64,000 nt of DNA from Macrostomum hystrix (GCA_950097015.1 CATNEN010000027.1:124001-188000); one strand, 5' to 3'; shown: positions 34,800 through 48,371, counted from the first letter of the stretch. The notes: a model not told the origin generated them from the letters alone. Numbers and translations are program-made.

Positions 34800-35840
34800 A
34801 TCGATTACCATAGAGTCACCTGTAGTGTCTCTGATAGATGTTGTTGGATTCCGCCAATTTTAAGTGGAACTATTTTCCATAACACTATTATTAATATTAT
34901 GAGGTACAAAGCATAACAATAATATAAACTTTTGAGATGTCATACTTTGAATTTTAGGTAGAAAATGCAATTGCAACTAATAAAAGCAAATAGTCTGTTC
35001 CATTGCTCCTGAGTTCAATACTGAAAAAGTGAATTTCATGAAAGTCGATTGTTGTTAGTTGCTGGTGTTTAAAATGTACTCAAACGTTTTTTTCCTCAAA
35101 GTCTTTGTGATAAGATTCCATTGATGGCTCACTGTTGACACCAATCACTCACCAGAAACTTTTATGCACTGAAACTTGGCTCTTGCAGTACCTAACTCAA
35201 TAAGTTAACGCGATTCTTTATTATTGCGTTTTTAGGCCAAAGTGAAGTATGAAGCTATTCAGGGCAATTGTGCACTTTCCGTAATTTCAAATAGTTTTTT
35301 TCGAATAGCGCTAGTATTTGTCAGTCAGCTGTTCCTGGACCCATTTGGCATGCTTGGCAGTCATCTTTAAAATCTTTCTTTACTTGCTACTTGCTACTTT
35401 AATTGATTCCTGCTGGCTCCACTTTATATTGACGTCCTTAATAGAATCCGAATACAATTTGTGGACACCAGCTAGTTGGTTTGTTGGACACACATTGTAG
35501 TAAACATTGTCGTTCATTGCACTCTTGTAGCGGAGCTTTGAAAATTGTGTCCATCATTCACAGCCGTTAAAACCAGGTCCTCTTCTATTACTTAAGCACA
35601 TATTTATACTGTTATGGCAAATGCTACGAAGAACTTTTACCACACTCTGGGACAGTATTTGAGCCTGATATATCCTGACGAGTTGGAAACAATCGATTGT
35701 TTTCGTCATTCATCAATGTTTATTTTCGAGCAAACTTTTTGCACAGTACTAATGAAGGTTAGCAAATTTGGAAATTAGGGTACCTTTGTTTTCTGATCAG
35801 TAAACAAACTTAAGAGCTCATTAGTACTGAATTTTACCAG
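34800..35840. other. No confident exon; first exon of the TMEM8-like gene expected here or further left
   Basis: AT-rich. An open frame from 35613 reads MANATKNFYHTLG and reaches a possible donor AAG-GTTAGC at 35758, but its phase 0 does not fit the phase-1 entry needed at 35841. It is therefore not joined to the TMEM8-like gene. Confidence 0.35.
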
Positions 35841-38800
35841 GCACAACAGATTGGTCCAAGCCAACAATTTTCTATTTGAAATCTTATGCCGAGACGCATG
35901 CTTCCCGTACTACTGTGATAATTGCGCCTCAATTGGTTGGCAATATTGTCTGGAGTGTTCAACAGTTTGTTAAGCCAGAATGCCCAATATTACCTATGGA
36001 CATGTGAGTTTAAAACAAAGATAAAAAATGATATACTCGATAAACAAGACATATTTGTGCAGCATTCAGTAAATTTCAATTTCAGTTTGATCAGCACTCA
36101 GCATGGCGCAGTCCCGTGGCTCAACGAGTCCGACTGGTCGCCTGACCTGTTGATTCTGCGCGGTCAGAGATTCGGCACCCGATTAGACGACTCCATAGCT
36201 GCCGCCCGAATTTCCTTTGACACGATGGGCGCCAGAGTGTTCTACGTCACAGCAATTAGCCTTGCACCTGAGCCCTCAAAACTGCAGAAATTGGTGAGCT
36301 CAAAGCTAACCTCAATTTCTATCTCACGTCTCCCGATTCTCTCATCCTCTTTGTCCTCCAACTGATGTCCTATAATTCCACCTGTCCTCTCACTTCCCTG
36401 TCCTCTAATTCCACCTATCCTCCAAATTCCCTGTCCTCTAATTCCACCTGTCCTCCCACTTCCCTGTCCTCTAAATTCCACCTGTCCTCCCATTTCCCTG
36501 TCCTCTAATTCCACCTATCCTCCAAATTCCCTGTCCTCTAATTCCACCTGTCCTCCAATTCCTCTTGTCCTCTCACTTCCCTGTCCTCTAATTCCACCTG
36601 TTCTCCAAATTCCCTGTCCTCTAATTCCACCTGTCCTCCCACTTCCCTGTCCTCTAGTTCTACTTGTCCTCTAACTTCCCTGTCCTCTAATTCCACCTGT
36701 CCTCCCACTTCCCTGTCCTCTAATTCCACCTGTCCTCTCACTTCCCTGTCCTCTAATTCCACCTGTCCTCTAATTCCACCTGTCCTCTCACTTCCCTGTC
36801 CTCTAATTCCACCTGTCCTCTAATTCCACCTGTCCTCTAATTCCACCTGTCCTCTAATTCCACCTGTCCTCTAATTCCACCTGTCCTCTAATTCCACCTG
36901 TCCTCTAATTCCACCTGTCCTCTAATTCCACCTGTCCTCTAATTCCATCTGTCCTCTAATTCCACCTGTCCTCTAATTCCACCTGTCCTCTAATTCCACC
37001 TGTCCTCTAATTCCACCTGTCCTCTAATTCTACCTGTCCTCTAATTCCACCTGTCCTCTAATTTCACCTGTCCTATAATTCCACCTGTCCTCCCACTTCC
37101 CTGTCCTCTAATTCCACCTGTCCTCTAATTTCACCTGTCCTCTAATTCCACCTGTCCTCTAATTCCACCTGTCCTCTAATTCCACCTGTCCTCTAATTCC
37201 ACCTGTTCTCCAAATTCCCTGTCCTCTAATTCCACCTGTCCTCCCACTTCCCTGTCCTCTAGTTCTACTTGTCCTCTAACTTCCCTGTCCTCTAATTCCA
37301 CCTGTCCTCCCACTTCCCTGTCCTCTAATTCCACCTGTCCTCCAAATTCCCTGTCCTCTAATTCCACCTGTCCTATAATTCCACCTGTCCTCTAATTCCA
37401 CCTGTCCTCTAATTCCACCTGTCCTCTAATTCCACCTGTTCTCCAAATTCCCTGTCCTCTAATTCCACCTGTCCTCTAATTCCACCTGTCCTCTAATTCC
37501 ACCTGTCCTCCCACTTCCCTGTCCTCTAGTTCTACTTGTCCTCTAACTTCCCTGTCCTCTAATTCCACCTGTCCTCCCACTTCCCTGTCCTCTAATTCCA
37601 CCTGTCCTCTCACTTCCCTGTCCTCTAATTCCACCTGTCCTCTAATTCCACCTGTCCTCTAATTCCACCTGTCCTCTAATTCCACCTGTCCTCTAATTCC
37701 ACCTGTCCTCTAATTCCACCTGTCCTCTAATTCCACCTGTCCTCTAATTCCACCTGTCCTCTAATTTCACCTGTCCTATAATTCCACCTGTCCTCCCACT
37801 TCCCTGTCCTCTAATTCCACCTGTCCTCCAAATTCCCTGTCCTATAATTCCACCTGTCCTCTAATTCCACCTGTCCTCTAATTCCACCTGTTCTCCAAAT
37901 TCCCTGTCCTCTAATTCCACCTGTCCTCCCACTTCCCTGTCCTCTAATTCCACCTGTCCTCCAAATTCCCTGTCCTCTAATTCCACCTGTCCTCCAAATT
38001 CCCTGTCCTCTAATTCCACCTGTCCTCTAGTTCTACTTGTCCTCTCATTTAACCTTGTCCTATCATCTCCCCCGTCATTTGATGCCTTCAAACAGGGCTT
38101 ATCGAAGCTGGAAGATTGTCCTCTGGCTGTGCGCTTTAATCCCAGGGGCAAAGTGCCAGTCAGCATACCTCTGATACAGCTGGATACAAACGTGACTGTA
38201 CTGATTAGATCCGACGATGTGTCATTTTTTCGGTAAGACTAACGCTGTTTACTTTGGTCTGAAATTAGTCTTTCTGGGGACGCACTATTGTTACGTAAAA
38301 CCTAATCAGAATAGTTATTAACAGACCGACTGTTAACCCCATAAGTTGTTGCCCCAGTCAGTCGGTTGCTACCCCAAATCCGTCGGTTGCTACCCCAAAT
38401 CCGTCGGTTGCTACCCCAAATCCGTCGGTTGCTACCCCAAATCCCTCGGTTGCTACCCCAAATCCGTCTTTTATTGCCCAAAATCCGTCTGTTATTGCCT
38501 CAAATCCGTCGGTTGCTACCCCAAATCCGTCGGTTGCTTCCCCAAATCCGTCGGTTGCTTTCCCAAATCCGTCGGTTGCTTCCCCAAATCCGTCGGTTGT
38601 TTCTTTCCCAAATCCGTCGGTTGCTTCTCCAAATCCGTCGGTTGTCATCCGCCATTTGTCTTTACCCTCATTCTGGCCCTCTTATTTTAGCCTGGCGCTG
38701 CCGCCATCAGCCTACAGTATTCGCATTGATATCATCAGTTGTCATAGCAACGACGGCGTCAATGCTTCTGGCGCGGCCTGCGTTGGCCAATTTCTGGCAC

Positions 38801-41800
38801 GCGTTTCAGCTGGCTCGCCTTCCGATTTGAAATACGAGAGATTCGCTTCCTATCAAGCCAACAAGCCGATGGCAGAGTCTGCGGCGTCTCTGTTGTTCTC
38901 CGACCATCTGTCACCTCTATCAGACGCCACATATCTGTCGCTGTCTTTGCCATTCAAACGGCTACCAATGAATCTGAGATTTTCTGTGCACGTGCATCAG
39001 AGTTGTGGAACGCTAGGTGTCTTCGCCTCCATGCTTGCTTCTAACTTTATCAAGGCTGACAAGTCTAAAATGCCCGTCTGCGAGCTGTATCCAATGAATC
39101 AACAGGTAAGCGAAATAGGCCAGTATGAAACGGCTACGAGCACTCCATATTTATTAGGTCCAAAGAAGCATCACGAAACGCAAACAAGATTGCTTACAAG
39201 ATAGTAGGCAAGAAGAAAAGCTTAGACGACGAGAATAACCAGATGATACCTGGACTAGTACGTTAAGCCCCAAAAGGACTAGGTGGTCCTAGAAAATGCC
39301 AGGAAGCCAAGGGAATCCCAAAGAGTGCTTGAGAATCCTGAGTAGCGCTAGGAAATCCTAATGACTTTCGCCTTCACCATCACTACAGAGGTACAGTTTC
39401 AACGGCTGGATAAACCTGAATCCGACTAGTCCAAGCGCCTCTAGGGGTATTCTGTGGATCTCCTCCCTAGCACCGACTGTCATTCCTTTCAATCTGATGC
39501 ACATTGTCGACTCGCGTGTTTACCTGGTGATTGACATCAGAGCCGTAAGCGACCAGGTCACGCTGGATTTCTGCCTTAGCCGGCGACTCAGCCTCAAATT
39601 TAGCACCGCCGACTGCGAGTTGAGATTTGATCTGCGAGGGCAGACCCCACTGCATAGAATCATGCCGCATCCGCCTGCCGGTGTCTGGTATCTGGCCATT
39701 GCTAACCGGCGCTCCTCTAGGTCCGTAAATAGGACTGGTGGCTTGGGTGGGGGCAGTAGATGGAAGGTGGGAAAGGGACAGTAGATCGAGGGCGGGGAAG
39801 AGACTATAAATGGAGGGTGGGGAAGAGACTATAAATGGAGGGTGGGGAAGAGACTATAAATGGAGGGTGGGGAAGAGACTATAAATGGAGGGTGGGGAAG
39901 AGACTATAAATGGAGGGTGGGGAAGAGACTATAAATGGAGGGTGGGGAAGAGACTATAAATGGAGGGTGGGGAAGAGACTATAAATGGAGGGTGGGGAAG
40001 AGACTATAAATGGAGGGTGGGGAAGAGACTATAAATGGAGGGTGGGCAAGAGACTATAAATGGAGGGTGGGGAAGAGACTATAAATGGAGGGTGGGGAAG
40101 AGACTATAAATGGAGGGTGGGGAAGGGACAGTAGACTTAGGGTGGGGAAGGGACAGTAGACTGAGGGTGGGGAAGGGACAGTAGACTGAGGGTGGGGAAG
40201 GGACAGTAGACTGAGGGTGGGGAAGGGACAGTAGACTGAGGGTGGGGAAGGGACAGTAGACTGAGGGTGGGGAAGGGACAGTAGACTGAGGGTGGGGAAG
40301 GGACAGTAGACTGAGGGTGGGGAACGGACAGTAGACTGAGGGTGGGGAAGAGCTAGTCAATGTTAGTATGGGTCTGTCGCACTTCTTTCTATGTGTATCA
40401 AAAAGTGTGAGACCCTTGTTGCACAGGGCGGAGATTACGCTTTATATCAGCACCCGGGACTGTCCGGCTCAGTGCTCAAAAGGCGGCAGGTGTGAGGTGG
40501 AAAACGTGCATGCATTCCCGGTGCATGTCTGTCGCTGCTATGACGGATTCGCAGGCGACATGTGTGAAGGCCGGGTGGCAGTCAGCCCGGACCCTCTGAC
40601 CGCCCTGCTGCTGCTCTGCCTCAGTAACCTCGCCTTCCTGCCCACTGTGGCGCTGGCCTGCCGTCGCGGCCTTCTTGTTGAGGCGCTCATCTACTGCATG
40701 GCTATGCTGGCCTCCGCGGTGAGTGGTTCCCAATACATCTGCCCCATTTTCTCAGTCAGCCTTTTTCATACAAGTGCTTAGTCTGGCATAAGCGGAGCGG
40801 TTAGTATGGACTGCGATGAAACTCAATTTTTTTTCAAAGTCTGGCTAATTTACAGACTTACTCAATTCTAAAATAAGTCCATATGATTCATATTAATTAC
40901 TCATGCCTCGACTAAAATATTGAGGAATGGTTGCATGTGTTTGTTATATCAAATCCTACGCCCGTTAATTTTACTGGCGTATGACACTTTCACTGTAGTT
41001 TTACCACGCCTGCGATAATAACTACGCCAGACAATTGTGCGTCCTGCCATTTGATACACTCGGCAAATTGGACTTTCTTGGCGCTTTCCTGAGCCTTTGG
41101 ATGACGCTGCTTCTGCTAGTTGAGCTGACTCAGCCCCTGAAGCAGTTGGTACAGATGGCCGGCTCGCTATTTCTCATGATTGGCGTGATGATTAATCGCA
41201 CCAGCTTTGTCATCATTGCTGTACCGCTGGGAATCGGTTTTCTGGGATTGACAATGTCCTGGGTGAGTACAGCTTCCATCGAGTCCTTGCCAGGGAACAC
41301 TTCCCGAAAGCTTTTATTGAATTAACAGATTATGGCTTGATGGAATCTAAAGACATTCTAGGAAACCTCCGTTTGTTTGCGTGGCCTCAATGCCACGCCC
41401 AGCCTCAATGTCCCCAGCTACCCCGGCAATCAAACACTCGGCCTTTATGTCGTAAGTCCGACCCTCTATCTAATAGGCTATAAACCCGCAGTCTTTCTTA
41501 ACCTATTGATTTCATACAACCTTACTGGAAGTTTTCACCAAAAGTCCGGGTTCCCCCTTCATCTGTTTTTGCTCTAATCTCCATTGCTTGTGAAAGAATC
41601 GATTTTTAACATCCGGTTGGCAGAGCTGTCACTGCTACACGAAGCGGCGCTGCTATCCGCCTCGGCGGCTCCTACTAACCAGCCTGCTACCCGGCGGCAT
41701 TCTCGCTCTCTCCGGTTTCGCCATGTTCGCCCTGTTGGACACTAGAGCCAATTACTATCTGGTGCACTCTGGCTGGCACTGCTGCGTTGCATTCGCCATA

Positions 41801-42175
41801 CTGTTCCTGCTGCTGCCTCGGGAAGGGCTTAGATTCTTGCCACGCAGCCGCAACGGCAGCAACGCCGGTGGCAGTGGAAATAAATGCGTCATGAACTGTG
41901 GAGTCGATCGCTGCTTCATACTAAACAGCCCAGAAAGCGGCGACAACAACAGGGCCCAACATGGTGGGATCAAAGGCGATGTGGAATACTCGGCCCTGCC
42001 CATGGCGCCGAACGGAGCCTTTTCTAGTCGCGAGGGCGTTCTTCAGAACGGCTGTTCGCCTACACCGGAATCAGCTATGTCGTTTTCTGAACAGGAGGCG
42101 GACGAAGAAGAGACCGTAATCGCTGGAAAATTCAACGCACAGGGGACGGTCGGCCTGGATGTCAGTCGAGAGTGA
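35841..42175 (+). CDS. TMEM8: TMEM8/PGAP6-like seven-TM protein with EGF module, first exon not found
   Basis: Nine exons join in phase: 35841-36003, 36086-36293, 38096-38232, 38691-39105, 39389-39720, 40427-40718, 40999-41262, 41362-41451, 41624-42175, giving 816 residues. The luminal N-terminal part (PECPILPMDILISTQHG, VRFNPRGKVP) is followed by an EGF-like module (RDCPAQCSKGGRCEV, CRCYDGFAGDMCEG). Then comes a multi-TM region with FYHACD, FDTLGKLDFLGAF and, near the end, NYYLVHSGWHCCVAF. These His/Asp motifs mark the CREST hydrolase superfamily, which includes PGAP6, a phospholipase A2 acting on GPI anchors at the cell surface. Length is close to the human protein (about 770 aa). The activity is inferred from family. 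The first retained exon starts in phase 1, so a signal-peptide exon lies upstream. Introns 2, 3 and 5 consist mainly of minisatellites. The cytosolic tail is Gly/Ser/Asn-rich and acidic. Confidence 0.88.
36345..38045. repeat. 17-bp minisatellite filling TMEM8 intron, 1.7 kb
   Basis: About 100 copies of CTCTAATTCCACCTGTC with CCCACTTCCCTGTC and CCAAATTCCCTGTC variants. Blocks of about 580 bp (36590 onward and 37200 onward) share the same variant order, so large segments were duplicated. The sense strand is pyrimidine-rich. Confidence 0.96.
38350..38652. repeat. 21-bp minisatellite in TMEM8 intron
   Basis: About fourteen copies of AAATCCGTCGGTTGCTACCC plus one base, ending about 40 bp before the acceptor at 38691. 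The unit length is a multiple of three, giving spurious long ORFs. Confidence 0.95.
39765..40352. repeat. 25-bp minisatellite in TMEM8 intron, two unit types
   Basis: The first half has AGACTATAAATGGAGGG units and the second half GGACAGTAGACTGAGGG units, both followed by TGGGGAAG. The switch is abrupt near 40127. The sense strand is purine-rich, unlike most arrays in this window. Confidence 0.95.
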
Positions 42176-42416
42176 CGTTACTAAATCTGTTGCTAGTATT
42201 AGTTAATGTGAGTACGTCTGTTCTTGGGCACAGCTATTTTCGGCCAATGAACAATGGACTAATAACTATATACAATCACCCAGCCGAGATAAAATCAGTT
42301 TTTTTTTCTTCAAAAAATCGTTTTTTATGTTAAATCTCCACAATATTACACTCTCCGCTAAAAAAAACCTCACATCCCAACATTTCTAATAGTTAACGCA
42401 AACTCTATACCGTTAA

Positions 42417-42422
42417 AATAAA
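42417..42422 (+). terminator. Polyadenylation signal, TMEM8-like gene
   Basis: AATAAA about 240 bp after the stop codon at 42175. Confidence 0.6.
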
Positions 42423-42727
42423 CACCAATTCCATGTTCTGTTTCAGAATGCAGCTCAATTTTCTTTTAAATAACCAAGACGTCAAGGTTTCGTTGCATTG
42501 TTAAGTTAATTTTTCACAAGCGAAGTTTAACTCGGTTAAAAATATGTATTTTTTCTTACAATTCAGTTTTGAGTGTACAAGCATCTGTGGAAGAACTAAT
42601 CTCCACAGCACCCGAGTGGCACAGTTATTATCGGGAGAAAATATACCACAATTTTCCGTTTGTATCCGATTTTTCCGATGTAAAACTGCTTTGCGGGCAT
42701 TAATGGCAAAGGGTATTATAGCTTTTT

Positions 42728-43070
42728 GCGTTCTATTTGGGACAGCGGGCTTCAATTTGGACATGGGTTAGAAACCCGCTCATTCCACTCAGCCCTGCAG
42801 TCTGTCTATGGTAGAAAAGGTACACGCGGGCTTTCTATTTGGGACAGCGGGCTTCAATTTGGACATGGGTTAGAAACCCGCTCATTCCACTCAGCCCTGC
42901 AGTCTGTCTATGGTAGAAAAGGTACACGCGGGCTTTCTATTTGGGACAGCGGGCTTCAATTTGGACATGGGTTAGAAACCCGCTCATTCCACTCAGCCCT
43001 GCAGTCTGTCTATGGTAGAAAAGGTACACGCGGGCTTTCTATTTGGGACAGCGGGCATTCAATTTGGACA
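42728..43070. repeat. 102-bp tandem repeat, 3.3 copies
   Basis: A unit of 102 bp starting TTCTATTTGGGACAGCGGGC and containing GCCCTGCAGTCTGTCTATGG repeats with almost no differences. It is open in frame because 102 is a multiple of three. It ends about 110 bp before the transposase fragment at 43179. Confidence 0.95.
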
Positions 43071-43178
43071 AATGAATGTTCATAGGGGGAACGCATAAGT
43101 GTACATAGGGCAGGCACAACGCGAGATTTCACCCATGTCTATGGCAGAACCTACTTTTTAATTTCCTTCTGTCTAGCA

Positions 43179-43391
43179 GTGAACCCTGTTATTTTTAAAA
43201 TATCAAGAGAGAGACGGGATCTCATCATTGCGGCTTGGCAGCGTGGAGAGTTCGTGGCGAGCATTACTCGGATGCTTAATGTCACGCGGACTTCTGTGTA
43301 CAACATCTACTACGTTTTCACCTTTAAGGGAAGAAGGTATTCTCTGCACAAGAATATGATCAGCAAATTCTTCAACGAGTTATATGATTAG
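43179..43391 (+). pseudogene. Transposase N-terminal HTH fragment
   Basis: An open frame carries RERRDLIIAAWQRGEFVASI, then TRMLNVTRTSVYNIYY, a typical N-terminal helix-turn-helix of Tc1/mariner-type or related transposases. The frame stops after about 70 codons at FNELYD, and no second DNA-binding or DDE motif follows. It is a fragment, distinct in sequence from the transposase near 34 kb. Confidence 0.65.
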
Positions 43392-43399
43392 GCTCTAAA

Positions 43400-45540
43400 A
43401 GTAAACAATGGAATTGCTATAACCGCATTACAGTATAAGACTCTATATCCCATGTTTGGTGCTCGACAGATGCTCACAGATAAAAGTCCTATGAGCACTG
43501 TAACAAATATTGAAAGGCATGCCGCTGATAACATTGACTTGCATATAACTTATGCATTCGAAAGAAAATAAAAATAAACATGATTAATAATAGTTCATCA
43601 AGCAAATAAAAGAATGGCACTCAATCAATTCTCGAAATGAAGCTGAAGACAAAATCAACAAGCCTTCTTAATATATAATGTATACGCTTTTCAAGTGCAG
43701 ATGTCTGAGCTCTAAACAGCTAAGAAGTTAGAACTCTTGATATTATAGCTTTGTAAAACAAGTAAGACTAATGTGATACGAGACAACACTATAATTAAAA
43801 CAATAAATTTAGCCGGGCCTGCATTGTCATGGTGGACAAGGTAGAGCTTCTCACCTGACTGGCGCTTCTGGTTATCCGCCTTGAGTACTGTGGCGCAATA
43901 GCAGTCATCGTAAATTCAAGTAAGTTTAACCTAACACACAATGTTATTATGATAGAATAATAATTAAACTGATCACCGAAATGTCAAAATTGCACCAACT
44001 AGCATAGTTAGTATGCTTAAGTACTCCTTTGACATTGCCACTGACGAAGATCGGCTTTATACAAGATATTGGTCGCGTGGCTTCCGTGCACTGCAAACAG
44101 CTCGCAGCATATAATAATTAATAAAATAATAGCAGCACCATATAACACATGCGCAGTCCAATAATAACAAAAAATTTTGCTTAGCTTTCACCAAGGACCT
44201 AATTAGCTTAGCTTACCTTACCTTAGCTTGCTTAGCTTTCAACTGTGTTATACTGCAGTGGTCCTTGGCTTTCACACAGCTTCATAACAACTGCTCATTT
44301 GCAACTACAACTTTGTAACCAGCAATTTTTTAATTGGCTGCACAACACATTGAACCGTACTTGTTCGTTAGCAAAAAGTATACTACAGTTGATGACTCAA
44401 GAATCCAGTTAAATGATGCGAAATTAAATTTACACCGTCATTCTTAACAACTTGATGTTTTCTACTTTTCTCATAAAGTTTTAGAGTTTGAGCACTGGCT
44501 GAGAAAGAAATGCCACCCAGATCCCCTAAATGAACCTGCTTCTGCAGTCACTATAAATCATGTGTATTCGTCATATTTGTTCCTGATCAATCCAAAATTT
44601 GTACATTGCCTGTCGGAACCGTACTTGTTCCGACAGGCAAAGCAAAGCCTGTCAAAGCAACCAACTTGTCTGTTGAGTTTATAGGAGCTTTGAACGTAGT
44701 TTTTTCCGAAAACAACCAAACAAACAAAACTTATTAGAGAAGTTATATCCTTAAAACCTATTTAAAAATCCTATTATGCACCTAATGCTAAATCGTATTC
44801 GTATCCGCGCATACAAAAAAGTAAAACTTGCAAGAATTATACTGGTTTGAATTTCTGACCGAAAAATCTTCTTGTAGAACTTATTGTAAGTACATGTAGT
44901 CGTGTCGTGTGTTGTAGCTTCAAGCTTCAATCTGTTACATCTTTGGATTTTACAGTTTTTTGTGATTTTAGGGTATACCTAATATTCAGAATATTATACA
45001 ATTGTAAATAGTTCTAAGCTTTAAGAGCTGTTAGCCTTATTATACTACCTGCGTAATCTGCGATTACACGAGAAAAAAATCTTTTTTTTACACGACAAAG
45101 CGGCAGCAATAAGGCCTTGCAAGCTATCTATGCGTGCGTATTTGTTTATGTAAAATAAAATAATAAAATAAGTTAACTTATTCAGTTCGGTACTTCATAC
45201 CTTCATGCTTTGCATACTTCTGAATGTATAGGCTAGCTAATATTGTAGGAAGTGCTTATTCCCACAGTCCCGTGCCAAAACAAAACAACTATTTTTTATT
45301 AATATTTTTTAGTTATAGTGGGTAGTCCTAGGCTTTTTGCTCTGCAATGCTACTATAGTTTATATAAACACAGAAATAGACTGCAGTGGACTGCAATGCA
45401 TAAGTCATACATTTTGCAATCTTATATATAGGCCTACACATAGAAGAGATACCATTTGCCCCCAAATTTTTAAGTCATAAATAGGCCCTATTGCTTTAGT
45501 TTTTGGGAGAGAATCTCATCTAGCTTATAAATTATCAATA
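43400..45540. other. Gene-free AT-rich region
   Basis: Nothing recognisable apart from short direct repeats such as TTAGCTTACC at about 44205-44230 and a duplicated GAACCGTACTTGTTC near 44350 and 44625. Confidence 0.5.
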
Positions 45541-45544
45541 ATAA

Positions 45545-45855
45545 ATAAATGACAATACCTGCCCCAAGCCCAATTAAGCCTGATATGCAGACAACAGCAT
45601 AAGTCCAGCTATTGCAGGAGGTATTTGAAGGTTGTAAAAGGCTGTTCAGTCTATAGATGGACTAGGGGGATGCCACACCACCTTCAATTATCCTAGCTAA
45701 TGCTGGTATCCATTTTATAGTTAGGTAAACTAGAGTAATGCAGAGTTAAGTGTCTTACTAAAGGGCATATTTTTTTCCAGTGGAGTTAAGAATAGAACCT
45801 TTGACCTTCAAGTCATAAGTCCAAGGCTCTAACCACAAAGCTACCATCTCTACTA
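45545..45855 (-). mobile_element. tRNA-derived SINE, family B, copy 2
   Basis: Read on plus: GACAATACCTGCCCCAAG, GCTATTGCAGGAGG, CTGTTCAGTC, TGCTGGTATCCATTTTATAG, AGAGTTAAGTGTCTTACTA, and a degraded box-B complement AAGAATAGAACC. The oldest-looking copy in the window. Confidence 0.75.
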
Positions 45856-45859
45856 GGCC

Positions 45860-48100
45860 TATGCATCATTACTATAGATTTTGGTAGTACCACAGGTCAA
45901 CAGATTTTGGTGGTTTTGAATTTTTTTAGAAAGAAGTGACAAGGATACACATTTCATCAAGAGCAGAAGTCAGGCCTTGCTGTGGCCTGTGGAAATGCAA
46001 ATAATGTTTGATCATAAAGTTTCTCCCATAGAAATTAAAGAGAAAAAGTACTGTAAATTTAAAGTGCCACTGTGTTATCACTTAAATTGCTATTAATATT
46101 TGCATACATTGTGCAAAGAAAGTCAGCTTCAGATTTTTTCCAAATAGTATAAGCAATTTGTTAGTCAATGGTACACATGACTAATATATCCATATGTATA
46201 TCAAGGACAATAACTTGTAGAAGTATATTCTAGAGAACATGAAATGTGAATTTTAGTTTAAGAATCCACTTATTATTTTTTTATTTTAAGACTAATTTGT
46301 TACTGGCCATATACATGTTAATTGTGGCCACTGCTATTAAGCCTAATTATACCTTGCAACATAAAATAGGTCAACTAACATGCTTGTCATTTTAGGCTAG
46401 AAAATGTGTTTTGTATTATCTATATCTTTACTTCAAGTGACAGCGACTAACAAAGTGAAGCGAGTTGAAGCTTACATGTACTGACAAACCTTAGGTAGGT
46501 ACAGTTGTGGAGAGCCGCAGGGGGAAAGAGAGTACAGCATTTTAGAAAAGAGAGACACATTCAGAGTGAGGACAAACCAATCGCCTAACCAAAAGTCACT
46601 ACAATCTATATGTTTTTTTAATAAAATAGCTTGCTATAAAAAATAGACAGTTTATTGTTTGTCTATCTTGCTATATAAAAAGTTTTGTTTTCTTATCCGA
46701 ATACTATTGTGATAAAATGCTGCAATTGGAGTTTATTTATTTATTTTTTATGTATGCACTTTTAAATAGGTGCTGACATTTTTATATTTTACTTTTTATC
46801 AAAATGACAAGTAACATCAAATCAAAGAGAAGTATGAAAAAGCAAGAAGAAAACAGAAAACAAAAGGTTTTCATGGTGAGAAATCAAAATAAGTACTTAA
46901 ATATCAAACTAGTTCTTAAGAATAAAATGACATTATTTGGTATTGTCAATATTGTGTTGCTGTATTATTGAAGTATATTTTATATATTGTATTATCATTG
47001 CTTCATCATGCCACAGGGAAGTATAAATATAGTCAAGGTAGCTGTGTACTTTCTTGGTATTTTTCTGTCAGTTCTTTACTTTATTGTACTATTAGATATA
47101 TGCATTTGTCAACTTCAGTTAGATTTCGAAAGTTTGGCACAGAGGCCAATATCTCTTGTAAAAATGTCTCCCTGCTTGAACTGTAAGGACTCCAGCAACA
47201 CTAAAAAATGGGCATTGTTTTCCACTTCTGAACAACACTCTGCAAATCCTATCATCATGAGCACTTCTAGGTCTTACTGTCCATAATGTTTCACATGATA
47301 AATTTTGATTTCTCAGACAAAATTTGGATGGGATGCTCCTACTTTTGGGGCATAGGAAATGCAAATATATCTCTGTAGTAAAGTATTTCTTAAACTTATA
47401 GTAGAAATTCTCAACCCTTTGTCTCCAGAATCTTGTAAATTCAGCTTCAAAGTTCATACTGTGTCAATTTATAGATCTGTTTTTGAGGTCAGGAGACAGT
47501 TTTGCATCACTTTGGTGTTCACTTTTGCCTTGATGACAGCCAGTGCTTACACAGCCAGTGTAAGCAGAATCAGTTACTAATTACAAGATAATAGAGTCTT
47601 GTCAATTAGAGAGTGAAGCCCAGTACTGAATACTTCTTTTCTGTATGTTGTAAAGAAGAGGGAGCCTATCCAGTTCTGAACAAGAGCTATTGCTGTAAAA
47701 AAATTGTTTCGTTCACCTGGAGAATGGCTTTATAATTCCTAAAATTTATTATTTTAATTAGGCTTCTGTCCCATGGTCCAAGACATAAAGGCCTTCATAA
47801 TATAGTTAATTACAAGGTCAATATAGGATTGGCTACTTGTATATATAAATATACATATTTATAGTAAATTTCATTCAAGTCTTAATGATTATACCTATGG
47901 TTAATCAATTGACTGAGGTCAATCAGTGAATTCAATTCGTGTATTTTTTCTAGTCAGCAGTGTTACATAAAAATGCAGTCAAACAATTGTAATGAGTGTC
48001 TTTAGTTAGATTAGAGTTGCCGGTTATTTAGTTATTAGTTGTGAGTACCTTAATAGGCCCAAGCAAGTGCTAAAATACAAATAAATTAGCTTTAAAGTGA
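45860..48100. other. Gene-free AT-rich region
   Basis: Frames of 60-112 codons around 46.97-47.58 kb on both strands overlap each other and show no recognisable domain. Nothing else is seen. Confidence 0.45.
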
Positions 48101-48371
48101 TTTATTTGTGATCCTCATTTATTAATTGCATGTATTTTTATGTAATCTATATCACGAAGCTATTAACAACAGAAGTATTCATATATATTTGTAATGCTAC
48201 ACTATTATGAGACCCGATTCGAGTACTCACTTTCTATAAGAGTTTTCAACCTTATATATAGTTTTAAAATGTAACAGTTTTTCTATTTGCTGGAAACTAA
48301 GTAAAAATCGACTAGATATGTAATTAAATCAGTAATATTTAGAGTCACATATTGAACCACAATTTTGGCTA

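Noticed and set aside
35613-35776. First exon of the TMEM8-like gene (MANATKNFYHTLG)
   Set aside because: Its donor would leave phase 0, but the next exon needs phase 1, and there is no signal peptide.
47119-47457. Minus-strand frame of 112 codons
   Set aside because: AT-rich, no recognised motif, overlaps equally long plus-strand frames; at most a decayed transposon piece.
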